Source of the DNA: Streptomyces sp. CCM_MD2014
GTDB taxonomy: Bacteria; Actinomycetota; Actinomycetes; Streptomycetales; Streptomycetaceae
Assembly: GCF_000772045.1 (NCBI RefSeq)
Contig: NZ_CP009754.1
Coordinates: 7,440,001 to 7,504,000, forward strand
DNA: 64,000 bases
Reading direction: 5' to 3'
The notes under the pieces are model-generated. The model was not told the origin of the DNA, made no database searches, and saw only the letters and a program-made list of their open reading frames with translations. A program made the translations under genes and the position numbers. Positions 49,578 through 57,622 of this stretch are shown one piece after another; position 1 is the stretch's first letter, and every line of letters begins with the position of its first letter.

Positions 49578-50747
49578 CTAGTCCGCGGTGCAGGTGGTTC
49601 CGTTCAGGCGGAAGCCGGCCGGATCGGAGAACGCGCCGCTGTAGGTGCCCTGGAATCCGAACGACAGGCTGCCGCCGGGTGCGATCCGGGCGTTGTGGCT
49701 CACGCCGGTCGCCGTGACGCTGCCCGTGGCCGGCGTGACGGAGGCGTTCCAGGCGTTGCTGATCCGCTGACCGGAGGGCAGGGTGAAGGCGAGCTGCCAG
49801 CCGTCGACGGGATCCGTGCCGGTGTTGGTGACGGTGACGTCGGCGGTGAACCCGTCCTGCCACACGTTCGTGCGGTACGACACCTCGCACGCCGGCGCGT
49901 CACCCGGATCGCCGGGGTCCGGATCGGGGTCCGTGCCGCCCGGGGCGCCGCCGGTCTCGACGGTGGAGGAGAAGGAGTTCACGGCCAGTCCGGCGCCGTT
50001 CTGCCAGGGCTCGAACCCGGCCTGCACACTCGTCAGGTACCAGTCCTCCTCGGCGAGTCCGCGCGCGACGGTCGCCCGGACGAAGTCCATGACGTCGAAG
50101 CTCCAGCCGCTGATCGCCGACGGCGCCACGAACGACAGCACGTCGTTGGAGCCGTTGCCGCCGCTCCAGACCTCCCAGGTCCGTCCGCCGACGGTCGCCG
50201 TGCCCACCGGTGAGCCGATGGGCTGGATCGGGCCCACCCTGTTGAACCAGATCATGATCTCGGTCCGGTTGACCCCGTCGGTCCGGGCGGTCGGGTCCAG
50301 CCATATGTCGTACGAGGCGTTGTAGACGGCGTTGCCGACGAAGCCGTAGGAGATGCTGGACGGTGCCCGGGAGACGGTGTCGAGCCGGGCCGGGAGGTTG
50401 GTGCCCGGCGAACAGTTCGTGTAGTGGCAGCCGTTGAAGACCGACGGGTAGGACTTCGGTGCCCCGCTGGTCGGCACCGAGCCGTCGGCCTGCGTGACCC
50501 GGAAGCCGGTGTCGGTGGCGGTGACGCACTGGGTGGCGCTGGAACCCCAGCGGTTGTTCTGGACGACGTACCGTCCCTGGATCGTCGTCGTTGCGAAGGG
50601 TTCGCAGAGGGTGGTGTCCGCCTGGGCCGGCGCCGCCGCGGTGACCAGCGACGCGGCGAGGGCGAAGGTCGCCAAGGTCGCGCTCAGGACGCCCAAGAGG
50701 CCACGCGGGGCGCGGACTCGGGGCCGTAACGGCCGTAACGTTCGCAT
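49578..50747 (-). CDS. celB: Secreted GH12 endo-beta-1,4-glucanase with CBM2
   Basis: This 389-residue enzyme has a signal peptide (about 1-44, ending APAQADT), a GH12 catalytic domain and a C-terminal CBM2 after a (DP)n linker. Catalytic glutamates are expected in RTEIMIWFNRVG (nucleophile) and AGFEPWQNGAGL (acid/base), corresponding to the S. lividans CelB pair. It cleaves internal bonds of cellulose and co-occurs with the LPMO downstream. GGAGAGG precedes the ATG at 50747. Two CebR-type boxes lie 41-80 bp upstream. Confidence 0.95.
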   Translation of the reverse strand: MRTLRPLRPRVRAPRGLLGVLSATLATFALAASLVTAAAPAQADTTLCEPFATTTIQGRYVVQNNRWGSSATQCVTATDTGFRVTQADGSVPTSGAPKSYPSVFNGCHYTNCSPGTNLPARLDTVSRAPSSISYGFVGNAVYNASYDIWLDPTARTDGVNRTEIMIWFNRVGPIQPIGSPVGTATVGGRTWEVWSGGNGSNDVLSFVAPSAISGWSFDVMDFVRATVARGLAEEDWYLTSVQAGFEPWQNGAGLAVNSFSSTVETGGAPGGTDPDPDPGDPGDAPACEVSYRTNVWQDGFTADVTVTNTGTDPVDGWQLAFTLPSGQRISNAWNASVTPATGSVTATGVSHNARIAPGGSLSFGFQGTYSGAFSDPAGFRLNGTTCTAD

Positions 50748-50787
50748 GGGGCCTCTCCGGGGGTGCGGGGGGAAGGAGGGGCCGGTG

Positions 50788-50801
50788 CGGGAGCGCTCCC
50801 A
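50788..50801. promoter_or_regulatory. CebR-type box 1 upstream of celB
   Basis: CGGGAGCGCTCCCA differs by one base from the 14-bp CebR consensus TGGGAGCGCTCCCA and lies 41 bp before the celB start. Confidence 0.85.
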
Positions 50802-50813
50802 ACTCCCCACTGA

Positions 50814-50827
50814 TGGGAGCGCTCCCA
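50814..50827. promoter_or_regulatory. CebR-type box 2 upstream of celB
   Basis: TGGGAGCGCTCCCA is a perfect 14-bp palindrome identical to the CebR consensus. CebR, a LacI-family repressor, is released by cello-oligosaccharides and controls cellulase genes in Streptomyces. Confidence 0.92.
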
Positions 50828-50930
50828 CTTACCGGTTGATTGAGGACTGTAGGAGCGGTTCATGTTCCTGACAAGACTGTGCGCGCCCGAGTTGTCGAAC
50901 AAATCTCGAAGTCCCAGGTGGAAGGCGCCT

Positions 50931-50952
50931 GCGCCGGGAGCGCTCCCGGCGC
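50931..50952. promoter_or_regulatory. 22-bp perfect palindrome with CebR-like core, between lacI-type gene and celB
   Basis: A perfect 22-bp palindrome contains CGGGAGCGCTCCCG at its centre, two edge bases away from the CebR consensus. It begins 9 bp after the stop of the LacI-family gene, so it may be an operator, that gene's terminator, or both. Confidence 0.6.
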
Positions 50953-50961
50953 TCGGGGCGG

Positions 50962-51987
50962 TCAGGCGGAGTCCCGGACCACCAGTTCCGTACGGAGGAT
51001 GACGTGCCGCCAGGCGGCGGAGGAGTCCTCCATCGCCTCCTGCAGCAGCCGCACCATCGTGCGGCCGATCTCCTCCAGCGGCTGGCGGACCGTCGTCAGC
51101 GGCGGGTCCGTGGGCCGGGCCGGATGGAAGTCGTCGAAGCCGATCACCGCGACGTCCTGCGGCACCCGGCGGCCCGCGGCCCGCAGCGCGCTGAGCGCCC
51201 CGGCGGCCAGTGTGTCCGAGGCGGCGAACACCGCGTCGATTTCCGGGTGCCGGGCGAGCAGGTCGGTCGTCGCCCGGTGCCCGCTCTCCTCCGTGAAGTC
51301 GCTCCCCTCGACGACCAGCGACGCCTCGGCCGCCACGCCGGCCGACTCCAGCGCCTCCCGGTACCCGCGCAGGCGGCACTGGGCGACGTACATGTCGAGC
51401 GGTCCGCTGACGGCCCCGATCGTGCTCCGTCCGGAGTCCAGCAGATACGCGACCGCGCCGCGCGCACCGCCCGCGTTGTCGGCGTCGACATAGGTGACGC
51501 TCTCCTCGCCGGAACGCCGGCCCAGCATGACGGTGGGCAGCCCCGCCTTGGCGAGCATGTCCGGCAGCGGGTCCTCGGCGTGCACGGACATGAGCAGCAC
51601 TCCGTCGACCCGGCCACCGCGCGCGTACTCCACGAACCGTTGCCGCTCGGTGTCCGTGCGGACCAGGGTGAGCAGCAGTTGCACCGGCGTGTCGGTCAGG
51701 GCGTCGCCGACCGCGTGGACGATCTCGGTGAAGAAGGGCTCCCCGAACAGCCGCCAGTCCGGCTCCGTCATCACCAGCGCGACCGCGTCGGCACGGTGCC
51801 CCGCCAGGGAACGGGCCGCGAGATTGGGGACGTACCCCAGTTCAGCGATGGCCCGCTGCACGGCGCGGCGCGTCGAATCCCGCACGCCCGCCGCGTTGTT
51901 GACGACCCTCGAGACGGTGCCTCGGCCCACGCCGGCGAGGGCGGCCACCTCCTCCAGTGTCGGCGTACCGGGACGCTGCCTGCCCAT
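50962..51987 (-). CDS. LacI-family transcriptional regulator at the cellulose locus
   Basis: This 341-residue protein has a LacI helix-turn-helix (TLEEVAALAGVGRGTVSRVVN), hinge helix (YVPNLAARSLAG) and a periplasmic-binding-protein-like sensor domain. It resembles CebR but CebR itself is usually encoded beside the cellobiose transporter cebEFG, which is absent here, so this is probably a paralogue. It is upstream of celB on the same strand and could bind the boxes between them. Confidence 0.93.
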   Translation of the reverse strand: MGRQRPGTPTLEEVAALAGVGRGTVSRVVNNAAGVRDSTRRAVQRAIAELGYVPNLAARSLAGHRADAVALVMTEPDWRLFGEPFFTEIVHAVGDALTDTPVQLLLTLVRTDTERQRFVEYARGGRVDGVLLMSVHAEDPLPDMLAKAGLPTVMLGRRSGEESVTYVDADNAGGARGAVAYLLDSGRSTIGAVSGPLDMYVAQCRLRGYREALESAGVAAEASLVVEGSDFTEESGHRATTDLLARHPEIDAVFAASDTLAAGALSALRAAGRRVPQDVAVIGFDDFHPARPTDPPLTTVRQPLEEIGRTMVRLLQEAMEDSSAAWRHVILRTELVVRDSA

Positions 51988-52261
51988 GTCCGCCCGCCTT
52001 CCCCCACGAGATCATCCGATACTACGGTGACCCGCCCCCTCCCGGTGGGGCGATCGTGAGGGCGGGGTCGGCCGAGCACCGGTCCCGTGGCCGCCGCCGG
52101 GACCGGGCCGGTGGGTCGCCGCGCGGTCAGGCAGGGGGCCGGTCACCGGTTCCCTCCTGTCCGCCGTGTACGTGCTGTCCGAGCCGGCGAGGCCCCTGGC
52201 AACGCCCTGAGCGCGGGGGCGGGGGACGAGGACGGGCCGTGGGGAGGTGGCCGGCCGGCCG

Positions 52262-53350
52262 TCAGTCGTCCAGGCGGACCGGCATGAGCAGCGAGAACGT
52301 CCCCTCGTCGTCCGTGCGGCGGACCGCCAGCGGTGCCGTGGGCGCGGCGCCGAACTCGAGGACGAGGCGGTCCCGGTCCGCGGCGGCGAGCGCGTCCAGC
52401 AGGAACCCGCGGTCGACGCCGACGTTGCTCCCGTCCTCGTCGCCGTCACCGCAGACGGTCACCGTGCCGTCGTCAGCCGTCGCCAGCACACTGACGTCGC
52501 GCGCGGACCGGCCGGGCTCGCTCCACCCCGCCACGCGAACGGGGCCGATCTCCAACGCCTCCCGGAGCGCGGGCACATCGACGACGACCCGCCGCCCGGC
52601 CGGGAGCCGGACGAGACGACGGTAGTCGGGGAAGTCGTGGGTCAGGCACTGCCCCGACACCTGACGCTCCCCCGCCTCCAGCGTCACACGGTCGGCCTCC
52701 ACAGTGAAACGGACGGGTTCGTCGTCAAGCAGCAGCGCGCGCATCGCGTCGACGAGCGGGGTGGGCACGACGACCTGTGCACGCCCTCCACCGTCTCCGG
52801 CGCAGGTGCTGCGCGCGACGGCCATCCGGTAGCGGTCGGTGGCCACGAGGCGGAGCCCGTCGCCCTCGACGTCGAACAGGACCCCGCCGAGCATCGGCAG
52901 TTCGGGGTCCTCGCCGACGGCGAACCGCACCGCGTCGAGCGCGCCCGCCAGTCGGGGAGCGGAAAGGGACAGCCGGACGGTGCCGGTACGCGGCGAAGCG
53001 GTCATGGGGTTCTCCCTGTGATCGAGTAGGGCTCGGAGCGTGGAGAACTCGCTGCGTGCCTCGGCCAGCCCCCGTTCGAGACGGCGCACGTGCGCCCAGA
53101 GCAGCCTGCGCACGAGGCCGGCGTCCGCGCCGGACCAGCCGGCCAGGGCCAGCCGGATGTCCGCCAAGGGCATGCCGGCCCGTCGCAGCCGGGCGAGCAC
53201 CCTCGCCTCCTCCAGCTGCTCCGGGGCGTACCAGCGGTAGCCGCTCACCGGATCGACCCAGGCGGGCACCAGCACACCGGCACGGTCGTAGAACCGCAGG
53301 GCGCTCACGCCCAGTCCGCTGTCGCGGGCCATCTCCCCAATGCTGCGCAT
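52262..53350 (-). CDS. MerR-type DNA-binding domain fused to DNA sliding-clamp (DnaN) domains II and III
   Basis: This 362-residue chimera starts with a MerR helix-turn-helix (1-70: RSIGEMARDSGLGVSALRFYDRAG, SGYRWYAPEQLEEARVLARLRRAGMPL) and a helical segment to about 112. Two beta-clamp folds follow: domain II (about 125-240) with LVATDRYRMAVAR at 168-180 and FPDYRRLV at 240-247, and domain III to the end with LLDAL and the terminal LLMPVRLDD. These are the DnaN landmarks that form the clamp-binding pocket; clamp domain I is replaced by the MerR region. ATG 53350 has GGAG six bases upstream. Function unknown; it cannot be a normal processivity clamp. Confidence 0.88.
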   Translation of the reverse strand: MRSIGEMARDSGLGVSALRFYDRAGVLVPAWVDPVSGYRWYAPEQLEEARVLARLRRAGMPLADIRLALAGWSGADAGLVRRLLWAHVRRLERGLAEARSEFSTLRALLDHRENPMTASPRTGTVRLSLSAPRLAGALDAVRFAVGEDPELPMLGGVLFDVEGDGLRLVATDRYRMAVARSTCAGDGGGRAQVVVPTPLVDAMRALLLDDEPVRFTVEADRVTLEAGERQVSGQCLTHDFPDYRRLVRLPAGRRVVVDVPALREALEIGPVRVAGWSEPGRSARDVSVLATADDGTVTVCGDGDEDGSNVGVDRGFLLDALAAADRDRLVLEFGAAPTAPLAVRRTDDEGTFSLLMPVRLDD

Positions 53351-53472
53351 CGCGTTCTCCACGTCCGGAACCCTGGGCCCTTCACCAGGTCGAGGGTCAA
53401 TCGCGGGGCGTTCCCGCAGTGGCCGGGCAGCCGGCCGGCCCGCGCGACCCGTGCGCCTGTCATTCTTGCGTC

Positions 53473-54231
53473 GTGCACGATCCCAGCGCCGTCACCCCGG
53501 ACGCCCCCATGGCGATACGGACGCCGCTCCTCACCCAGGAGTGGCTCGACCTCGCTTTCCTCCACTGGGCCGTCGAGCCCTCCGTCGTGGCGGGACTGAT
53601 GCCGGACGGCACGGTTCCCGACACCCACGACGGGCTCACGTACGTCGGGCTCGTCGCGTTCCGGATGCACCGGGTCGGCTGGCTCCGCCTGCCCGGGATC
53701 CCCTACTTCGGGTCGTTTCCGGAGACGAACGTGCGTCTGTACAGCGTGGACGGGCACGGGCGGCGCGGCGTGGTCTTCCGGTCGATGGACGCCGCGCGGC
53801 TGCTGCCGGTGGTGATGGGACGCGTCGGCTTCCGGCTGCCCTACCTGTGGTCCCGCATGACCGTCCGCTCGGCGGACGGCACCGTGACCTACACCAGTAC
53901 CCGCCGCTGGCCCGGCCCGCGCGGCGCCTACAGCCGCATCACCGTACGGCCCGGGGAGCGCATCCACGAGCCCACGGCCCTGGAGCACTTCCTCACCGCC
54001 CGCTTGGGCATGCACAACACGTTCTTCGGCGGGGCCGCGTACCTGCCCAACCACCACCCCCGCTGGCCCCTGCACCGGGCCCGACTCGTCTCGTGCGACG
54101 AGGACCTGGTCGCGAGCGCCGGAATACCCACCCCGACGGACCCCCCGGTCAGCGTCCTCTACTCTCCGGGGGTACCGGTCCGCCTCGGCCGCCCGGCCCG
54201 GCCGGCGGGCCCCCGGCCACTCGCCGCTTGA
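53473..54231 (+). CDS. DUF2071 (YqjF-like) protein
   Basis: The 252 residues include LTQEWLDLAFLHWAVEP, DTHDGLTYVGLVAFRMHRVG, GSFPETNVRLYSVDGHGRRGVVF and FLTARLGMHNTFFGGAAYLPN, the pattern of DUF2071 proteins, which have an acetoacetate-decarboxylase-like fold. Biochemical role unknown. GTG 53473 has CATTCT six bases upstream and no ribosome binding site (leaderless pattern); an internal ATG at 53509 is the alternative. It is divergent from the MerR-clamp gene. Confidence 0.85.
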   Translation: MHDPSAVTPDAPMAIRTPLLTQEWLDLAFLHWAVEPSVVAGLMPDGTVPDTHDGLTYVGLVAFRMHRVGWLRLPGIPYFGSFPETNVRLYSVDGHGRRGVVFRSMDAARLLPVVMGRVGFRLPYLWSRMTVRSADGTVTYTSTRRWPGPRGAYSRITVRPGERIHEPTALEHFLTARLGMHNTFFGGAAYLPNHHPRWPLHRARLVSCDEDLVASAGIPTPTDPPVSVLYSPGVPVRLGRPARPAGPRPLAA

Positions 54232-54256
54232 CCTCAAGCGCGGTCGAGGCAGGACA

Positions 54257-54679
54257 GTGACCGGCATGAACCCGAAGGCCGTACCCACCGAAGCGGAAAG
54301 CGCCGACATCAGGGCCATCGAAAGCGTGGTGGCCACCGTCGAACGCACCCAGCGCGCCAAGGACGCCGAGGGCTTCCTCACCCTCTTCCATCCCGACGCG
54401 CTCTGGACCACCGCCCACGGCAAGGTGCTGCTCGGCCTGGACGCGATCGCCGCGTTCACCCGCGCGGTACTGCCCGACGCCGTCTGGGACGGCGACGTCA
54501 CCTACGAGGTGGCCCACACGCGGTTCCTGCGCCCCGACGTGGCGGCGGTCAAGGTCCGGCAGGTCTACCGGTCGGCCGAGGGCGACACGGAGGGCACACC
54601 GCTGTACGTCATGACCAAGCAGGCCGACGGCCGCTGGCTGCTGCACGCCGGCCAGAACACCGAAGTCCGCCGGGAGTGA
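54257..54679 (+). CDS. SnoaL-like (SgcJ/EcaC-type) small protein
   Basis: This 140-residue NTF2-like fold protein has ADIRAIESVVATVERTQRAKDAEGFLTLFHPDALWTT, GLDAIAAFTRAVLP and VMTKQADGRWLLHAGQNTEV. Members of the SgcJ/EcaC/DUF4440 group are small enzymes or ligand-binding proteins of varied function. GTG 54257 or the ATG nine bases later can be the start. It follows the DUF2071 gene by 25 bp and may be co-transcribed. Confidence 0.85.
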   Translation: MTGMNPKAVPTEAESADIRAIESVVATVERTQRAKDAEGFLTLFHPDALWTTAHGKVLLGLDAIAAFTRAVLPDAVWDGDVTYEVAHTRFLRPDVAAVKVRQVYRSAEGDTEGTPLYVMTKQADGRWLLHAGQNTEVRRE

Positions 54680-54715
54680 GGTGCGGTAGCCCGCCTCGGC
54701 GGACCCGTCGTCGCG

Positions 54716-55111
54716 TCAGGAGACGGCGGTCCCCTCGAGTTCGACCAGCTGACCCGGGACGGCCAGGCGTGTCACACCCAGCATGGTGGTGGCCGGCGCG
54801 ACGCCGGCGGCGCCCAGCCGGCCCGCCAGCACACCGTAGTGCCGGAAGAGCAGGTCGACGTCGGTCGTGTAGACGTTCAGCCGGACGAGGTTCGACAAGG
54901 ACATGCCTGCCCCGGCGAGCACCGCCTCGACGTTGTCGATGCTCAGCGCGAGCTGCGCCGCCATGTCACCCTCATGCTCGGGCCTGCCCTCCTTGCTCAT
55001 CGACGTCTGGCCCGAGACGAACAGGGTCCGCGAGTGCCCGGAGACCAACTCGCCCTGGTTGAAGCCCATGTCCACCGACCACGACACCGGGTTGACCGCG
55101 CTGCGTTCCAT
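54716..55111 (-). CDS. RidA/YjgF-family protein
   Basis: This 131-residue RidA-fold protein has LFVSGQTSMSKEGRPEHEGDMAAQL, NVEAVLAGAGMSLSNLVRLNVYTTDVD and APATTMLGVTRLAVPGQLVELEGTAV. The canonical Arg contacting the imine substrate appears replaced (MLGVTRL rather than RxxV), so it may belong to a non-canonical Rid subgroup. Classic RidA hydrolyses reactive enamine/imine intermediates. It is divergent from a WYL regulator. Confidence 0.88.
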   Translation of the reverse strand: MERSAVNPVSWSVDMGFNQGELVSGHSRTLFVSGQTSMSKEGRPEHEGDMAAQLALSIDNVEAVLAGAGMSLSNLVRLNVYTTDVDLLFRHYGVLAGRLGAAGVAPATTMLGVTRLAVPGQLVELEGTAVS

Positions 55112-55214
55112 CGCCGCACCTGCTTCCTTCGGTTCACCGACACTGACACTGACCACGCCCACCGCGTCGGCATCCGCCCCGCCGTGACGTCGTGTTGACG
55201 ACCCTCCCAACAAA

Positions 55215-55235
55215 ACATGACAACCTTGGTCATGT
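55215..55235. promoter_or_regulatory. Inverted repeat in the ridA-like/WYL divergent promoter region
   Basis: ACATGAC, seven bases, GTCATGT is a perfect 7-7-7 dyad. It lies 9-29 bp upstream of the WYL gene's -10 hexamer (TAGGCT, 55244-55249), covering its -35 position. Candidate operator of the WYL regulator. Confidence 0.6.
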
Positions 55236-55255
55236 ATTTTCGCTAGGCTCATCAC

Positions 55256-56230
55256 ATGCGGGCCGATCGGTTGGTTTCCCTGGTGCTCCTGCTGCGTCAG
55301 CGGGGCCGGATGACCGCGGACGCCCTCGCCCGTGAGCTGGAGGTGTCCACAAGGACGGTGCTCCGCGACATGGACGCCCTGTCCGCGGCGGGGGTCCCGG
55401 TGTACGCGGAGCGCGGTCGCCACGGCGGGTTCGCCTTGTTGCCGGACTTCCAGACGGCGCTCACCGGCCTGAACCACGACGAGGCTCTGGCCCTGCTGGT
55501 CGCCGGTTCCCGGCGCGGAGCACAGCTGTTCGGCCTCGGATCGGCGCTCGCCTCGGCCATGCTCAAAGTGGTCGACGCCCTGCCCGATGGACTGCGGGAC
55601 ACCGCGGCCGGAGCGGCGCAGCGCTTGCTCGTCGACCCGGAGACCGACCTGCTCTCGCGTCGAGTGGCCCCCGAGGAGGTCTCCGAATCCATCGTCGCCG
55701 AGGTACGACGGGCGGTGTTCGCCGGGCACAGGCTGCGCATTCACTACGAGGCCGTGGGCCGGCCCCCGAAGTGGCGCACGGTGGACCCGATCGGCCTGGT
55801 CACCGTCAGGGACCAGGGCTACCTCCTGGCCAAGCGCGGCGCCGAGGACCGCACCTACCGGTTGTGCCGGGTCCTGGCCGCCGAGGAACTCGACGAAGCC
55901 GCGCAGCGCCCGGACACGGTCGACCTCGACCGCGCCTGGCGCGAACGCAACGTGCGGTTCCGCACGGGCGGCGACAGAAGCGCCGTGCTGATACGGGTGG
56001 ACCCCGCCCGCCGGGAGCAGGTGGTCGGCACCGTCGTCGCCGTCTGCGCCGAGGAGGCCGACGCGGACGGCTGGCTCCGGCTGAACGTCGAATTCCAGGA
56101 TGCGCGGCACGCCGAATGGGCGGTGTGGCAGCACGCCATGTACACGGAGGTCCTGGCCCCGCAGTGGCTGCGCACTTCCCTGCACGACCGGGCAGCGATG
56201 ATCGCGTCGCGCTACGGAACGCCGGCCTGA
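55256..56230 (+). CDS. WYL-domain transcriptional regulator (YafY/DeoR-like)
   Basis: This 324-residue protein has an N-terminal HTH_11 (LVSLVLLLRQRGRMTADALARELEVSTRTVLRDMDALSAAGV) and a WYL domain (about 140-220: LRIHYEAVGRPPKWRTVDPIGLV, YLLAKRG). A WCX C-terminal extension follows. WYL proteins sense small ligands, possibly nucleotides or nucleic acid. Divergence from the RidA gene implies control of it. TAGGCT six bases before the ATG indicates a leaderless message. Confidence 0.92.
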   Translation: MRADRLVSLVLLLRQRGRMTADALARELEVSTRTVLRDMDALSAAGVPVYAERGRHGGFALLPDFQTALTGLNHDEALALLVAGSRRGAQLFGLGSALASAMLKVVDALPDGLRDTAAGAAQRLLVDPETDLLSRRVAPEEVSESIVAEVRRAVFAGHRLRIHYEAVGRPPKWRTVDPIGLVTVRDQGYLLAKRGAEDRTYRLCRVLAAEELDEAAQRPDTVDLDRAWRERNVRFRTGGDRSAVLIRVDPARREQVVGTVVAVCAEEADADGWLRLNVEFQDARHAEWAVWQHAMYTEVLAPQWLRTSLHDRAAMIASRYGTPA

Positions 56231-56275
56231 GCGTGCGTTCGCACCTGACACGTTGTTGCAGCCGAACGACTCGCC

Positions 56276-56508
56276 TCAGCGCACTGCTTCGACGTACGAC
56301 GCCGGATCGGCCGGTGACTGGGCGAAGCCGGCCTCGTGATCGTCGGGAACATCCGGAACCCGCCTCCGGGCCGGGGTCCCCACCGCTCGACTCGCCCGTG
56401 CGTGCCGTCCGGCGGCAGCCGGGCCTCGAGCGACTCCCGGTCGAGGAGAGCGCCGTAGACAGCCGCCGGTGGTGCCGCGATCACCGGCTGGCGCGGACCT
56501 ACGCCCAC
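56276..56508 (-). pseudogene. SRPBCC/AHSA1-family pseudogene with internal deletion
   Basis: The first about 53 codons encode a typical AHSA1/polyketide-cyclase-like N-terminus (PVIAAPPAAVYGALLDRESL, RVERWGPRPGGGFRMF). Immediately after, in the +1 frame, DDHEAGFAQSPADPASYVEAVR ending at 56276-56278 matches the usual C-terminal helix of the same family (DHEAGMxSSLxxLAxYxE). About 80 middle residues are missing and the frame is shifted, so this is a remnant made by an internal deletion. Confidence 0.75.
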
Positions 56509-56541
56509 TTCATGCCGCCGGCCGGCCCCGCGTCGTACCCG

Positions 56542-57396
56542 TCACCCTCGCCCCGCTCCCGATGTGGGCGTGACGTCCAAGGGCTCCCTCCGGACCGACG
56601 GCGTGCCCTCGGGGCTGGTGTACACGCAGGCACCGAAGTCGCTCCACCCGGGCTGGAGCGCATCCCAGTCACCATGGCCGTAGTAGCCGGTGCCGGCTTC
56701 GGTCAGGGTCACGCCGCCGTCCTCCTGTCGGCCGATGTACTCCGCGTATCCTCCGTCTCCGGCAGACTGGAACACGTGCAGCTCGGCGCGCCCGTCCTGG
56801 TCCTCGTCGGTCGCACGCACCGCGGCGACGAAGAACGAGACCTGAACGCGGACGGTGCCGCTCCGGCTGCCGCTCAGGTCCCGGGCGAGCGGTCCGTAGC
56901 GCACTTCGTGCACGAGCAGGTTGGAGCGGGGGCTGTCCCCGATGTCCTCCTGACTGCGGAACAACGCCAGATCGAGATAGCCGTCGCCGTCGAAGTCGCC
57001 GAACGTGCCCCTGGTCTCCAGGTCCGACGTCAGCAGGCCACGGGCCTTCTGCCATGTGCCGAGAGCCTCGCCGACACCGACCTCGACACGGCCGTCGGCC
57101 CGGCTGAAGAGGACGGACGCCTTTCCCGAGCGGTCGGGGTCGTGTATCTCGTCCAGCCGGCCGTCCGCGTCCACGTCGGCGGTCAGGCTGGTGTTGTCGG
57201 TGTCGGAGCACACCACGGTCGGTGCGTGATCACCGGGCTCGGGACCGGAACAGAGGGCGAGCGTAGTGGCGACCGCGGCCAGGGCGGCTCCCGTGCCGAT
57301 GACGAGCCGCCTTCGCCCGCGTGAGTACGGCCGTCTTGGCGGGGCGACGAACGCGCCGCCGGCACCGCCCTGTTGTGGACTCACGGGTTCCGACAT
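56542..57396 (-). CDS. Membrane-anchored FG-GAP/VCBS-like repeat protein
   Basis: The 284 residues have a proline-rich cytoplasmic N-terminus, one signal-anchor helix (RRLVIGTGAALAAVATTLALCSG) and an extracellular part. Calcium-binding-type repeats occur there: DVDADGRLDEIHD, DFDGDGYLDLALF and DEDQDGRAELHVF. Such repeats form beta-propeller-like or calcium-stabilised modules. Substrate or partner unknown. TAGGAT exactly six bases before the ATG (plus 57403-57408) and no ribosome binding site suggest a leaderless message. Confidence 0.82.
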   Translation of the reverse strand: MSEPVSPQQGGAGGAFVAPPRRPYSRGRRRLVIGTGAALAAVATTLALCSGPEPGDHAPTVVCSDTDNTSLTADVDADGRLDEIHDPDRSGKASVLFSRADGRVEVGVGEALGTWQKARGLLTSDLETRGTFGDFDGDGYLDLALFRSQEDIGDSPRSNLLVHEVRYGPLARDLSGSRSGTVRVQVSFFVAAVRATDEDQDGRAELHVFQSAGDGGYAEYIGRQEDGGVTLTEAGTGYYGHGDWDALQPGWSDFGACVYTSPEGTPSVRREPLDVTPTSGAGRG

Positions 57397-57622
57397 GGCG
57401 GGATCCTAGTGTCCTGTGCCCGAAGCTGATCGTCAGCGTTCTCCGGGCCCTCGGCAGCCGCTTCAACCGCGGTGGCGAGCGGCGGGCGAATGCCGTGCCG
57501 CATCCCGGACTCCATGCGGCGGTGGGACGAGCGCGGGGCGATGCTGCCGCCCGGCTCCGGGTGCGTGCGAGAAGGATGCCCGACCAGGCAAACCGCCTGG
57601 CCGGGCGCACCTTGTCGGCTCC

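Noticed and set aside
50962..51987. Calling the LacI-family gene cebR itself
   Set aside because: CebR is normally next to cebEFG transporter genes, which are absent here; the gene is better described as a LacI paralogue near CebR boxes.
57583..57602. Terminator for the acetaldehyde-type dehydrogenase
   Set aside because: Only a 6-bp stem (CCAGGC/GCCTGG) with a 5-nt loop is present; too weak to list.
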